Of a stretch of 17,858 bases of DNA, positions 5,663 to 14,959 are shown piece after piece; within the stretch, counting starts at the first letter, position 1; each line of letters begins with the position of its first letter. The notes beneath the pieces are model-generated. The model was not told the DNA's origin and ran no database searches. It saw only the letters and a program-made list of their open reading frames with translations. The translations under genes and the position numbers were made by a program. Origin of the DNA: Clostridia bacterium (lineage in GTDB: Bacteria > Bacillota_A > Clostridia > Oscillospirales > CAG-272); assembly GCA_017652965.1 (NCBI GenBank), contig JAGBZZ010000035.1, positions 1-17,858 on the forward strand. The letters are read 5' to 3'.

Positions 5663-6528
5663 TGGGGGAGGCACTGGCCGCTCCGCTTGCCGACCTTTCG
5701 GAGAATGCCGTAAGGCTTTCGCGTGACAGGGAAAAGCGGTACGGGTATCTCTCCGAGGCCGCAACGGCTCTTGTGATGCACCTTGCCTCTTTGGGGGAGG
5801 GAGAGTCGCCCGCGGCTCTGTATGCGGCGGCGGCCGCTGACCTGCCTGCGCTTCCCCCCGGGGATGCCGTGGATTTTTCCGCCCTCTTTTTGCGGGCGGT
5901 GGAGGGGCAGGTCGGCCGTCCGCTTACCCTTCTTGACCTGCCGGACGGGGCGCGCGTCCCCCCGGGGCGCCACCGCATCGTATATGTGGAAAGTCCGATC
6001 TCGGCGGATGCCTGTGCGCGCTTTGCCGCGCTGTTCACGGATGCCGTTTGCCACACCCGCATGACACTGCGTGAGCTTTGTGACGACGTGGAAAACGGGT
6101 ATGCCGAGTATGCGATCCTGCCGCTTTTTGCCGACGGGGCGGCTATTCCGTCCGTGACGGCACTGCTTGAGGAGCGGGGCCTGGCGATCGCCGCCACCGT
6201 GCGCTGTCCCGTAAGGGAGGGGGAGATCGTGTACGGGCTTCTTTCGGCCTCTCCCGTGCTTCTTTTTCCACCGACGCATTTCTTCCTCCGTTACCGTGCG
6301 GAGGGGGAGACGGGGGCATCCCCGGTGCTTGCGGCGCTTGCCGAATTTCCCCTTGCGGTGGAGTATCTGGATACTCTGCCGTCCTCCTATGACGGGGCGG
6401 TCTTCCGCATCCTTGTCCGTGGGGAGGAGGGGACGTTTTTGCAGCTTCTTTCGTATCTTTTGCTGTATGTCCCGACCTTTATGGGCTACGGCTTCTATAC
6501 CGAACTTACCGGAAAGGAACTCTTATGA
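5662..6528 (+). CDS. Uncharacterised protein with faint prephenate-dehydratase-like features
   Basis: 288 residues from ATG 5662, which overlaps the htpG stop by one base (TGATG); a GTG at 5659 is an alternative. I do not recognise the family with confidence. The middle region has a short strand-like start (RIVYVESPISADACARF, about 108-124) and then LRELCDDVENGYAEYAILPLF, which recalls the prephenate dehydratase pattern of an effector gene product with 'V..G.A+Y.++P' before a helix and SVTALLEERGLAI. The typical catalytic Thr-Arg-Phe motif is not seen. There is no signal peptide or membrane segment, and it is alanine-rich in the first 80 residues. It sits inside a translationally coupled operon (next overlap ATGA), so it is surely expressed, but its role is unknown. 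Confidence 0.75.
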   Translation: MGEALAAPLADLSENAVRLSRDREKRYGYLSEAATALVMHLASLGEGESPAALYAAAAADLPALPPGDAVDFSALFLRAVEGQVGRPLTLLDLPDGARVPPGRHRIVYVESPISADACARFAALFTDAVCHTRMTLRELCDDVENGYAEYAILPLFADGAAIPSVTALLEERGLAIAATVRCPVREGEIVYGLLSASPVLLFPPTHFFLRYRAEGETGASPVLAALAEFPLAVEYLDTLPSSYDGAVFRILVRGEEGTFLQLLSYLLLYVPTFMGYGFYTELTGKELL

Positions 6529-6791
6529 AAACCATCTCTTACCGTACGCGCGGCGTTTGCGCCGGGCGGATCGATGTCGCTATCCGCGGCACGGTTCTTG
6601 AAAGCGTGAAATTTATTGGCGGTTGCTCGGGCAACACGCAGGGGGTTGCCGCCCTTGTGGTGGGCATGGAGGCCGATGAGGCGGTTCGCCGTCTGCGCGG
6701 CATCCGTTGCGGGATGAAGCCCACCTCCTGCCCCGATCAGCTGGCAAATGCCATTGAGGCCTGCCTTGCCCTGGGGGAGGAGGACGCATGA
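6525..6791 (+). CDS. TSCPD domain-containing protein (TIGR03905-like)
   Basis: 88 residues. Four cysteines at 12, 34, 62 and 69 lie in the contexts GVCAG, GGCSGN, IRCG and TSCPDQLA. The last is the motif that names the TSCPD domain, which is also found at the C-terminus of some class II ribonucleotide reductases. The cysteines look like a metal (zinc) site. Length and GGCSGNTQG match the stand-alone Firmicute family. Function is unknown. The start overlaps the previous stop (ATGA at 6525-6528), and its own stop overlaps the start of pgcA (ATGA at 6788-6791). Confidence 0.9.
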   Translation: MKTISYRTRGVCAGRIDVAIRGTVLESVKFIGGCSGNTQGVAALVVGMEADEAVRRLRGIRCGMKPTSCPDQLANAIEACLALGEEDA

Positions 6792-8515
6792 AGGACTACC
6801 GTAAGGAATACGACCGTTGGCTGAATTGCCCTCTCCTTAGTGAAGAGGAGCGGGCCGAGGTCGCGGCGATCACCTCGCGTGAAGAGCGCGAGCTTGCCTT
6901 TGGCACGACCCTCACCTTCGGTACGGCGGGGCTCCGCTCGTCGATGTCGATGGGCCCCGGCCGCATGAACGTGTACACCGTGGCCTGGGCGACCCGTGGG
7001 CTTGCCGAGCTTGTCCTTTCCAAGGGGGATGCGGCGCGCGGTGTGGTCATCGCCTACGACAGCCGCCACCGCTCGGTGCTTTTCTCCCGCGTGGCCGCCG
7101 AGGTTCTGGCCGCCGCCGGTATCCGCGTTTACCTCTTTGACGGCCTGCGCCCGACGCCTGAGCTTTCCTTTGCCGTGCGGCGCCTTGGCTGCCAGGCGGG
7201 TATCAACGTGACCGCCTCGCACAATCCGCGCGAGTACAACGGCTATAAGGTGTACTGGGAGGATGGCGCCCAGCTTTCCCCCGAGGATGCCGCCACCGTC
7301 AGCGCGATCATGTCGGGGATCGATATCCTTGGCGACATTCCGCGCATCCCGTTTGAGAATGCCGTCAGCGAGGGGAGGATCCTGCTTCTTGACGAGCGCT
7401 TTGACGAGGAATATTTAGCCGCCCTTGACGCTACCCTCATTGACCGCGAGGTGCTTGCACGTGCCGCCAAGACCCTGTCGGTCGTATATACCCCGCTTCA
7501 CGGGGCGGGATACCGCCTGGTGCCCGAGGTGCTTCGGCGCGCGGGGCTTTGCCACGTGTACCCTGTTGAAGAGCAGATGATCCCGGACGGGAGCTTTCCG
7601 ACCGTGCATAAGCCGAACCCCGAGTATGCCGAGGTCTTCCGCCTTGGGATGGCGCTTGCCGAGCGCGTCGAAAGCGATATCGTGATCGCCACCGACCCGG
7701 ACTCCGACCGTGTGGGGGTAGTGACGCGCACGCGCGAGGGGGGCTTTGAGACCATCAGCGGCAACAAGATGGGCGCCCTGCTGCTTGACTATATCATCGG
7801 CGCACGCCGCCGCACCGGTACCATGCCGCCGGAGGCCTTCACCATCAAAAGCATCGTCTCGACCGACCTTGTCACCAGGATCGCCGCGGAAAACGGCATC
7901 CGTCTTTATGACGTTCTGACCGGCTTCAAGTATATCGGTGAGGTCATCAAGAACCATGAGGAGTGCGGGACGGAGGATAACTTCATCTTCGGCTTTGAGG
8001 AAAGCTACGGCTACCTCACCGGCACCTACGCGCGTGACAAGGACGCTGTCGGCACGACCCTGATGATCGCCGAGATGACCGCCTATTACGAGGAGCGGGG
8101 CATGACCCTGGCCGACGCCTTGGACGAGCTGGATAAAAAATACGGCATCTACCGTGAAAAGACCACCGAGATCTATATGGAGGGGCTTGACGGCCTGGAA
8201 CGCCAGAGGCGCGTGATGCAGGCCCTGCGCGAGTGCCCGCCGAAGCAGCTTGGCGGCCTGCATGTCGTCTCTATCGGTGACTACAGTAAAGGATACTTTA
8301 CAAACGTCGATACCGGAGAGCGCACCGAGATCACCCAGCCGCAAAGCGACGTTTTGTACTTTGTGACCGAGACCGAAGATAAGGTCGTGATCCGCCCGTC
8401 TGGCACCGAGCCGAAGATCAAGCTTTACTTCCTGGTCCATGGGGACAGGGAGGAGGAGGCGGAGGAAAAGATCCGCCGCTTTACCGAGGACACCGCCGCC
8501 TTTGCGGAGGCATAA
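6788..8515 (+). CDS. pgcA: Phosphosugar mutase (phosphoglucomutase/phosphomannomutase), PgcA type
   Basis: 575 residues, the usual length of the Firmicute alpha-phosphoglucomutase that interconverts glucose-1-phosphate and glucose-6-phosphate through a phosphoserine. Visible motifs: [10 protein letters not shown] at 44-53, catalytic TASHNP at 142-147 (Ser144), metal loop DPDSDR at about 303-308, sugar-specificity loop [12 protein letters not shown] near 401-412, and phosphate-binding [10 protein letters not shown] near the C-terminus. It supplies sugar phosphates for cell-wall and glycan precursors or glycogen. It is translationally coupled to the TSCPD gene, and a 23-base gap leads to lepA. 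Mannose activity is possible in this family. Confidence 0.95.
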   Translation: MKDYRKEYDRWLNCPLLSEEERAEVAAITSREERELAFGTTLTFGTAGLRSSMSMGPGRMNVYTVAWATRGLAELVLSKGDAARGVVIAYDSRHRSVLFSRVAAEVLAAAGIRVYLFDGLRPTPELSFAVRRLGCQAGINVTASHNPREYNGYKVYWEDGAQLSPEDAATVSAIMSGIDILGDIPRIPFENAVSEGRILLLDERFDEEYLAALDATLIDREVLARAAKTLSVVYTPLHGAGYRLVPEVLRRAGLCHVYPVEEQMIPDGSFPTVHKPNPEYAEVFRLGMALAERVESDIVIATDPDSDRVGVVTRTREGGFETISGNKMGALLLDYIIGARRRTGTMPPEAFTIKSIVSTDLVTRIAAENGIRLYDVLTGFKYIGEVIKNHEECGTEDNFIFGFEESYGYLTGTYARDKDAVGTTLMIAEMTAYYEERGMTLADALDELDKKYGIYREKTTEIYMEGLDGLERQRRVMQALRECPPKQLGGLHVVSIGDYSKGYFTNVDTGERTEITQPQSDVLYFVTETEDKVVIRPSGTEPKIKLYFLVHGDREEEAEEKIRRFTEDTAAFAEA

Positions 8516-8538
8516 CCTGTAGAATGGGAGATTCACCT

Positions 8539-10353
8539 GTGACTGACAAACAGAAAAAGATCCGAAACTTTTCAATCATTGCCCATATTGACCACGGCAA
8601 ATCCACCCTGGCCGACCGGATCCTGGAGGCGACCCGTGCGGTGGATTCGCACGATATCGAGGCGCGCATGCTGGACAATATGGATCTTGAGCGAGAGCGT
8701 GGCATCACCATCAAGGCCCGCACCGTGGCGCTGACCTACCGCGCCGAGGACGGCGAGGAGTATTACTACAATCTGATCGACACCCCCGGGCACGTGGACT
8801 TTGGCTATGAGGTCTCCCGCTCGCTGAAGGCGTGCGAGGGGGCGATCCTGGTGGTGGATGCCACCCAGGGGGTCGAGGCACAGACCCTGGCCAATGCCTA
8901 TCTTGCCATCGACAGTGACCTCGAGGTCCTGCCGGTCATCAATAAGATCGACCTGCCGTCTGCCGACGTTGCCCGCGTGCGGGACGAGGTGGAGGAGATC
9001 ATCGGTATCCCTGCCGAGGGATGCCCTGCTGTATCGGCCAAGACCGGGCAGAACATCCGCGACGTCCTTGAGGCACTGATCACCGACGTTCCCGCCCCGC
9101 AGGGCGACCCGGACGCCCCCCTTAAGTGCCTGGTCTTTGACTCCTACTATGACAGCTACCTCGGCGTTGTGGTCTACGTCCGCGTCTTTGACGGCCGCCT
9201 GCGTACGGGCGACAGGATCCGCATCATGAGTACGGGTGCCGAGTACGAGGTCGTCTCGGTCGGTACGCCGGGTGCGTTTGCGATGAACGAGACGGGGGTT
9301 TTGGAGGCCGGCGAGGTCGGCTATCTCACTGCCAGCATGAAGACGGTGGGCGACACCCGTATCGGCGACACCATCACCCATGCCGAGGGGGGCATCACCG
9401 AGCCCCTGCCCGGCTTCCGCCCGGCACGCCCCATGGTGTACGCCGGTATCTACCCCGCAGACGGAGCCCGCTACGGCGACCTGCGCGAGGCACTGGAAAA
9501 GCTGCAGCTGAACGATGCCGCCCTGTCCTTTGAGCCTGAGACCTCGGCCGCCCTTGGCTTTGGCTACCGTTGCGGCTTCCTCGGTCTTCTGCACATGGAG
9601 ATCATTGAAGAGCGGCTTGAGCGCGAATTTAACCTTGATCTGATCACCACCGCACCGAGCGTTATCTACAAGATAGCCCTGCGCGGCGGCGAGACGGTGA
9701 TGATCGATAACCCTGCAGGCTACCCCTCGCCCGATGAGATCGACAAGGCCTACGAGCCGATCGTGCGTGCCTCGATCATCACGCCGACAGAGTATATCGG
9801 CGGGCTGATGGATCTGTGCCAGGAGCGCCGCGGTGTCTATCTTGATATGAAGTATCTTGATTCCACCCGTGCCGAGCTGCACTACGACCTGCCGCTGAAT
9901 GAGATCGTATACGATTTCTTTGACGCCCTCAAGAGCCGCAGTAAGGGCTATGCCTCGCTGGATTACGACTTCCTCGAATACCGCGAGAGCCGCCTTGTCA
10001 AGCTTGACTTCCTTCTGAACGGCGAGCAGGTGGACGCCCTGTCCTTTATCGTACATGAGGAAAAGGCCTATGGCCGTGCCCGTAAGATCGCCGAAAAGCT
10101 GAAGGATAATATCCCGCGCCAGCTCTTCGAGATTCCGATCCAGGCTGCCATCGGCGCCAAGATCATCGCCCGTGAGACTGTTAAGGCTATGCGCAAGGAC
10201 GTGCTTGCCAAGTGCTACGGCGGTGACATTACCCGTAAGAAGAAGCTGCTTGAGAAGCAGAAGGAGGGTAAAAAGAAGATGCGCAAGCTCGGCTCGGTGG
10301 AGGTCTCGCCCGAGGCCTTTATGGCCGTCCTTAAGCTGGACGACGATGACTGA
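8539..10353 (+). CDS. lepA: Elongation factor 4 (LepA), ribosome-associated GTPase
   Basis: 604 residues, full length. It binds translating ribosomes and acts in back-translocation or in 30S assembly. G-domain motifs: AHIDHGKST at 15-23, RGITIKA switch I, DTPGH at 81-85, NKIDLP at 135-140. Domain IV is followed by the LepA-specific C-terminal tail with [21 protein letters not shown] place the start at GTG 8539 rather than ATG 8524: GGGAG at 8527-8531 is well spaced for the GTG, no site precedes the ATG, and family members begin [12 protein letters not shown]. The stop overlaps the hemW start by 8 bases, a lepA-hemW pairing common in Firmicutes. Confidence 0.95.
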   Translation: MTDKQKKIRNFSIIAHIDHGKSTLADRILEATRAVDSHDIEARMLDNMDLERERGITIKARTVALTYRAEDGEEYYYNLIDTPGHVDFGYEVSRSLKACEGAILVVDATQGVEAQTLANAYLAIDSDLEVLPVINKIDLPSADVARVRDEVEEIIGIPAEGCPAVSAKTGQNIRDVLEALITDVPAPQGDPDAPLKCLVFDSYYDSYLGVVVYVRVFDGRLRTGDRIRIMSTGAEYEVVSVGTPGAFAMNETGVLEAGEVGYLTASMKTVGDTRIGDTITHAEGGITEPLPGFRPARPMVYAGIYPADGARYGDLREALEKLQLNDAALSFEPETSAALGFGYRCGFLGLLHMEIIEERLEREFNLDLITTAPSVIYKIALRGGETVMIDNPAGYPSPDEIDKAYEPIVRASIITPTEYIGGLMDLCQERRGVYLDMKYLDSTRAELHYDLPLNEIVYDFFDALKSRSKGYASLDYDFLEYRESRLVKLDFLLNGEQVDALSFIVHEEKAYGRARKIAEKLKDNIPRQLFEIPIQAAIGAKIIARETVKAMRKDVLAKCYGGDITRKKKLLEKQKEGKKKMRKLGSVEVSPEAFMAVLKLDDDD

Positions 10354-11473
10354 CCGGAAAAGGCTTGGGCTGTATCTCCATCTCCCCTTTTGCAAAAGGC
10401 GATGCGCCTATTGCGATTTCTGCTCGTCTGTCGGGCGGGAGGGGGATATCCCCGCCTACGTTGACGCCCTCCTTGCCGAGATGTGCCGCCGCCCCGCCCC
10501 CGGCTATACGGTGGACACCGTTTACCTTGGCGGCGGCACGCCCTCACTGCTTCCCCCCGAGGAGACAGAACGGCTTCTTGCCGGCATCCACCGTCACTAC
10601 AGGGTAGACCCCCTTGCCGAAATTACCTGCGAGGTCAACCCCTGTACGGTTGATTTTGAAAAGTTTTCTTTACTTAGATCCTTCGGCATCAACCGGGTCA
10701 GCATTGGGGTGCAGTCGCTTTCCGACCGCGCCCTTGCCGCCCTTGGGAGGCTGCATACAGCCTCTGAGGCGGTCGCGGCTTATCGCGATGCCCGCCGCGC
10801 GGGCTTTGACAATGTCTCGATGGATCTGATGCTGGGGCTTCCCGGTGAGACCCCCCGTGAGCTTGCGGGGACGGTGGAGGAGATGATAGCCCTCGCCCCC
10901 GAGCATATCTCGGCCTACGCCCTGATGCTGGAGGAGGGGACACCCCTCTTCACCTCGCCCCTTTGCGAGAGCATCCCGGGCGACGACGAGGCCGCCGATG
11001 CCATGGAGGCAACCGCCGCGCGGCTTGCCGCCGCGGGATACCGCCGCTACGAGATCTCAAACTACGCACAAGAGGGGCGGGAAAGCCGCCACAACCTCAG
11101 ATATTGGCGGGGTGAGGAGTACGTCGGGCTTGGGGTGGCCGCTTATTCCTATTTTGAGGGCGAGCGCTTCGGCGCACCGCGCGACCTTGACGGCTACCTC
11201 GCGGGTAGGATCCTGCCGCGCGTGGACGTGGAACGCCTGGATCATGCCGACCGTGAGGCCGAGCGCGTGATGCTCTCCCTGCGTCTTGCCGACGGCATCG
11301 ACCGTGCCGCCTATCTTCGCGATTTCGGCCGCGATCCGCACCTTCTGTTTTCGGAGGTGCTTTCCCGCTATCCCGCCTACTTTGTGCGCAGCGACTCTGC
11401 AGTCGCCCTGACGGGGAAGGGGATGAACGTTTCCAATACCCTGATTGCAGAATGTCTTGCGTGCTTGGCGTGA
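10346..11473 (+). CDS. hemW: HemW-type radical SAM heme chaperone (coproporphyrinogen III oxidase-like)
   Basis: 375 residues. Radical SAM cluster motif CKRRCAYC (Cys16, Cys20, Cys23) after the family opening LYLHLPF, then VYLGGGTPS at 59-67 (SAM binding), [19 protein letters not shown], and the HemW region [15 protein letters not shown]. The C-terminal HemW domain includes [18 protein letters not shown]. HemW binds heme and inserts it into target proteins; it lacks true coproporphyrinogen oxidase activity in characterised members, although often so annotated. The ATG at 10346 overlaps the lepA end and fits the family N-terminus; the longer frame from 10172 overlaps lepA and is rejected. Last gene of the operon, followed by a terminator. 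Confidence 0.93.
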   Translation: MTDRKRLGLYLHLPFCKRRCAYCDFCSSVGREGDIPAYVDALLAEMCRRPAPGYTVDTVYLGGGTPSLLPPEETERLLAGIHRHYRVDPLAEITCEVNPCTVDFEKFSLLRSFGINRVSIGVQSLSDRALAALGRLHTASEAVAAYRDARRAGFDNVSMDLMLGLPGETPRELAGTVEEMIALAPEHISAYALMLEEGTPLFTSPLCESIPGDDEAADAMEATAARLAAAGYRRYEISNYAQEGRESRHNLRYWRGEEYVGLGVAAYSYFEGERFGAPRDLDGYLAGRILPRVDVERLDHADREAERVMLSLRLADGIDRAAYLRDFGRDPHLLFSEVLSRYPAYFVRSDSAVALTGKGMNVSNTLIAECLACLA

Positions 11474-11500
11474 GAGGCATGAACCTTCTGACAAAAATAA

Positions 11501-11557
11501 AAAAGGAACAGGTGATGTGGACCGAATGCGGTTCACTTCCATGCCTGTTCCTTTTTT
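11501..11557. terminator. Bidirectional terminator between convergent hemW and the beta-helix gene
   Basis: AAAAGGAACAGG (11501-11512) pairs with CCTGTTCCTTTT (11544-11555), and an inner GTGGACCG/CGGTTCAC pairing (11517-11535, one mismatch) extends the stem. T6 ends the plus strand and A-rich sequence gives T-runs on the minus strand. It serves both convergent units. Confidence 0.85.
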
Positions 11558-11564
11558 CGTACAG

Positions 11565-13607
11565 TCAGTGCGGGATCCTCGGATCCCACTCGTCGGGGGG
11601 CTCGCAGGTGCTGCCCTCGTCCATTCCGTAAATGCCTTGCCATTCGTCAAGCGTGACGGGGTGCGGGCCGCCCTCGGTGGCGGCGGTGTGTAAGACGGGC
11701 GCGTGCCCGTCTATATGCCAGAAGCGGTTGCGGGAGGCGCGCAGGACGCTGCAAAGCAGGGCAGGGGCTGTCGTATGATAGATCGGTACTGTGCCGTCTG
11801 CTATCATGGTGTTCCCCTCCAGGATCACCCCAAGGTGCGCATCCTCCTTACGCGTGCCGATGCTTACGATGGCTTCGCCGCCAAAGGCAAAGGTGTTGTC
11901 CCGCACCGTATTGTAGGCACCGTAATGCTGGAAGAAGCAGGTCGAGCGGCAGCTTGTGACAAGGTTGCGCTCCACCGTGACGTAGGAGGAGCCCTCGTCG
12001 GTATAGATGCCGTAGCCGCCGTAGTGGGCGCTTTGCACGTCATGAACGTAGTTTTCCTCGACCACCGTGCCGCTTTGTATCCCCAAGAGATAAATGCCCG
12101 CCATATCCGAAAGAAGACCGATGCCGATATGGTGGATATGGTTGCGGCGGATGCGGTTGCCAAAGGTGCGGCTTTCGGTATACCCCCAGACCCAACCGAC
12201 CGAGATGCCCGAATAGACGGTGTAGGAGATCTCGTTCTCGCTCACCTCGTTTTGCGAGGCATGGCAGATGAGGATGCCCGTCGCGGCGGCATAGCGCAGG
12301 CCAATGTGGGATATGCTGTTGCGAATAATGGTACAATGTGAGGTTTTGTTTACATCCTCATTGCCGTTCGTATGGCCGAAGATCTTGACCCCGCCGCCGC
12401 CAAGCTCGGAAAAGCTTGACCCCTCGATACGGATGCCCTCGCACCCGTCCAGGATCTCGACGGCGTGCAGGCCAAGCGCTGTAAAGCGGCAATCCTCTAC
12501 GGTACAGCCCCCGGCATAGGCAAAGCGGACGGCACCGTAGGCATCGGCGGCCGATTGCGGGTCGGCGGCGTAGCCCTCGGGGGCGGGCACCGGGACAGGT
12601 GCATCGCTTGGATCCTTGGCGTTGCTGGCGTAGTCACCGCGGCTGCAGATAAAGTCGAGATGCCGCAGGCGGATCCCCGTGGCGGGGGCATCGGGGGTGC
12701 CCGTCACCGTCAAAAGCTGTGTAAGCGTCGGGGCAAGCACCTCAAGGCCTCTGGGGTCGGCGGTCGGATCCTCGGGGATGTAGTACAGCATGCCGTGGGG
12801 CACGTCGAGGTAAAAGTCACCCGGGCGGCCAAAGCCCGCAGGCAGATTTTCAAGGTAGTAGCAAAGCTCGCTTGCCGCGTTCTGCCCGTACTGCACGCTG
12901 TTTTTGTAGCGTGAGCGGTAGGCCATCGTGATCCTTCCGGTCTCGGGGTCATAGGATTCCACGGGAGAGTGCTCGTCTACCCAGTAGTGGTAAAAGGAGA
13001 CGGTGGCGTTTTCGATCCCGTCGATCCCCTCAAGATCCCGCTTGTCGGCAATAAACCAGCGCGAGCCGTCATGCAGGGAGGTCCAGGCGCTCGGGCCGCT
13101 TTCCCGCTCTACAGCCAGGGCGTGCAGGGTACCCTCTCTCGGGTAGCGGGCGGGGGTGGCGCGGCGGCCGTTTACATACAGATCGGTAAAGTGCCAGCTG
13201 CCGTTTTCCACGTCGGGCAGATGCACCGAAAGGCAGGGGGTACCGCGAAAAACGTCGGGGGCAAGCCCCTCGATGCGGCGCCCACCGACAAGGCGTGCCC
13301 GTCCCTTGCCGTAGGATTCCAGGGTGATGTCGCACATCCGGTACCCCGCGGCAAGAAGGGCGGGGGAGAGCGAAAACGAGAGCGGGGCGCTAAGGTAATG
13401 GTCGCCCTCTATGCGCACCGTTATGGGGCATCCGCGCCCCGGGACGCGAAGGCCGGCAAGAAGCTTCATGGCGCGTGCCAGCGTGCGCACGGGCCCCTCA
13501 AAGCAGCCAAGGGGGGTCTTGACGGGATGCGGGGCAAAGCCGCCGTACAGGTCGTTTCCCTCGGTGGCCGAAACGTAGATGGTGGCCGAGCTTCTGTAAT
13601 CGATCAT
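11565..13607 (-). CDS. Right-handed parallel beta-helix protein, probable glycan-active enzyme
   Basis: 680 residues. The N-terminus TIYVSATEGNDLYGG followed by a RTLARAM segment is the usual opening of beta-helix glycosidases and lyases. A middle beta-rich domain (about 120-310) has LYVNGRRATPARYP, then GDFYLDVPHGMLYY, as in GH141- and GH120-like enzymes. The helix itself (about 320-640) shows repeated N-rung patterns (NEVSENEISY, NRIRRNHIHHI, VEENYVHDV, VERNLVTS, VRDNTFAFG). The conserved-looking GGYGIYTDEGSS and FFQHYGA are plausible active-site rungs. No signal peptide, so it is likely cytosolic and acts on imported oligosaccharides. The start at 13607 has AAGGAGG in front; the longer frame to 13688 overlaps the MFS gene. 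Exact family and substrate are uncertain. Confidence 0.85.
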   Translation of the reverse strand: MIDYRSSATIYVSATEGNDLYGGFAPHPVKTPLGCFEGPVRTLARAMKLLAGLRVPGRGCPITVRIEGDHYLSAPLSFSLSPALLAAGYRMCDITLESYGKGRARLVGGRRIEGLAPDVFRGTPCLSVHLPDVENGSWHFTDLYVNGRRATPARYPREGTLHALAVERESGPSAWTSLHDGSRWFIADKRDLEGIDGIENATVSFYHYWVDEHSPVESYDPETGRITMAYRSRYKNSVQYGQNAASELCYYLENLPAGFGRPGDFYLDVPHGMLYYIPEDPTADPRGLEVLAPTLTQLLTVTGTPDAPATGIRLRHLDFICSRGDYASNAKDPSDAPVPVPAPEGYAADPQSAADAYGAVRFAYAGGCTVEDCRFTALGLHAVEILDGCEGIRIEGSSFSELGGGGVKIFGHTNGNEDVNKTSHCTIIRNSISHIGLRYAAATGILICHASQNEVSENEISYTVYSGISVGWVWGYTESRTFGNRIRRNHIHHIGIGLLSDMAGIYLLGIQSGTVVEENYVHDVQSAHYGGYGIYTDEGSSYVTVERNLVTSCRSTCFFQHYGAYNTVRDNTFAFGGEAIVSIGTRKEDAHLGVILEGNTMIADGTVPIYHTTAPALLCSVLRASRNRFWHIDGHAPVLHTAATEGGPHPVTLDEWQGIYGMDEGSTCEPPDEWDPRIPH

Positions 13608-13624
13608 GTTGTCCTCCTTGTTTG

Positions 13625-13654
13625 AAAAACACGCGCACCGCGTGGGTGCGCGTG
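13625..13654 (-). terminator. Terminator-like hairpin between the MFS and beta-helix genes
   Basis: Perfect 10-bp GC-rich stem CACGCGCACC (13630-13639) with GGTGCGCGTG (13645-13654), loop 5, followed on the minus strand by TTTTTC. The ribosome binding site of the beta-helix gene begins a few bases later. It would reduce read-through from the upstream amidohydrolase-MFS pair or act as an attenuator. Confidence 0.7.
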
Positions 13655-13660
13655 AAGGCT

Positions 13661-14959
13661 TTATGCTTCGTTTTTCCGCACGAGCCAAAGCGGCAGGGCG
13701 GCTACCGTGGCAATGATCGCCCCGGCTAAGAAGATGGTGTAGGGGGGAATAAACCCGTCCCCGTTCATGCCCATGGCGTCAAGGCCGATGAAAAGCGAAA
13801 CGATCGGTCCGATGATCATGGGGATAAGGACGGTAAAGCACATCCGTACCCCTTGAAAGCGCCCCTCGCACCCCTCGGGGATGCGATCCTGGAAGGCGGC
13901 GGTCAGCGCCCCGCTAAGGGCAAGGACACCGCCCATCATCAGAACACCGCCGATATAGAGGACGGCGGTCATCGCCCCGCCCGAGAGATAGCGGAGCAGA
14001 TACATGGCGAGCATCCCGGCTACGGCCAGGGCCAAAAGGGGATAGTAGAACCGACGGCGGCCGAGGCGGTCGGTCAGTACTCCGACCCCGCCGGTCAGGG
14101 CGGCCGCCCCCACGATGATCACGGCCATCGGGATGACGAAGCTGTCGCCAAGCCCGAGGGTGATCACCACGAAGTTAATAAGATAGGAAAAGAAGGTCTG
14201 CTGGGCAATGCCGACAAGGCAGGCGGCAAGGAGGGTGACGTACATCATGGGGTGACGGCGGATAACGGCGGGTGAAAAGCCGTAGAAGGTGTCGCGCAGA
14301 TACCCCTCCCCCGTGCGGGGCAGAAGCCCCTCGGCATCCCGGAAGAGCAAAAGGGCAAGCAGTCCGGCAAGAAGCGGGATCAGCCCCAGCACCAGAAAGA
14401 AGGTAAGGTTGGTCTCGCTTTTTGCGTTGTAAAGCGGCCCGAGAGCCAGAAAGACGATCACCACAGCAAAGACAGGGAGGGTGGAAAGCACTCCGTTGAC
14501 CCGCCCGCGGTTTTCGGGGGAGGTCACGTCGGCTACCCAGGCGTTGAAGGCGGCGTCATTGGCCGCCGAGCCGCACATGGTCATCAGACAGTCAAAAAGC
14601 ACAAGCAGGACGCATACCGTCAAAATCATAGCCCCCTCTGCCCGCATCGGGACAAGGCCGAAGAGCATGATCGTGACGCCCCACACGAGATAGCCGTACG
14701 CCACCAGCGGGCGGCGCTTGCCGATCCTGTCGGAAAAGCCCCCGGCAAGGATGGTGGTGGCCGTGGCCGTCAGCGCCGAGAAGATGACCATCAGGGTGGT
14801 GACGATATAGGAAAGATCCGGGCGGCCGGAGTTGGCGAGGATATCCTGGGAAAGGGTGGCAAAGTACATGTTTTCCACGACCCATGCCACCTGCCCCACA
14901 AGGCCGAAGAGGATCGCAGAAAACCAGATGCGCCCCGAAAGGCGGGAGCCGCCGCCCAT
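13661..14959 (-). CDS. Major facilitator superfamily transporter (sugar-type, SLC45/GPH-like)
   Basis: 432 residues with about 12 hydrophobic segments, a secondary transporter of the inner membrane. The opening LFGLVGQVAWVVENMYFATL and the loop AFNAWVADVTSPENRGRVNG between helices 4 and 5 (the MFS D-x-x-x-x-x-x-R-G motif) point to the group that moves sugars or small glycosides with cations. GGFSDRIGKRRPLVAYGY (about residues 74-91) is the MFS motif A between helices 2 and 3, and LTDRLGRRRF its repeat in the second half. The start ATG at 14959 overlaps the amidohydrolase stop by one base (TGATG); a TTG at 14962 is less likely. The substrate may be the compound processed by its neighbours. Confidence 0.9.
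   Translation of the reverse strand: MGGGSRLSGRIWFSAILFGLVGQVAWVVENMYFATLSQDILANSGRPDLSYIVTTLMVIFSALTATATTILAGGFSDRIGKRRPLVAYGYLVWGVTIMLFGLVPMRAEGAMILTVCVLLVLFDCLMTMCGSAANDAAFNAWVADVTSPENRGRVNGVLSTLPVFAVVIVFLALGPLYNAKSETNLTFFLVLGLIPLLAGLLALLLFRDAEGLLPRTGEGYLRDTFYGFSPAVIRRHPMMYVTLLAACLVGIAQQTFFSYLINFVVITLGLGDSFVIPMAVIIVGAAALTGGVGVLTDRLGRRRFYYPLLALAVAGMLAMYLLRYLSGGAMTAVLYIGGVLMMGGVLALSGALTAAFQDRIPEGCEGRFQGVRMCFTVLIPMIIGPIVSLFIGLDAMGMNGDGFIPPYTIFLAGAIIATVAALPLWLVRKNEA

Noticed and set aside
3644..5764. 706-codon minus-strand open frame opposite htpG
   Set aside because: Low-complexity antisense shadow of a GC-rich gene, with no family features; htpG on the other strand is unmistakable.
8572..10395. 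607-codon minus-strand open frame opposite lepA
   Set aside because: Antisense shadow of lepA created by codon bias.
11445..11693. Small plus-strand frame over the hemW terminator
   Set aside because: It crosses a terminator hairpin and is antisense to the end of the beta-helix gene, without a ribosome binding site.
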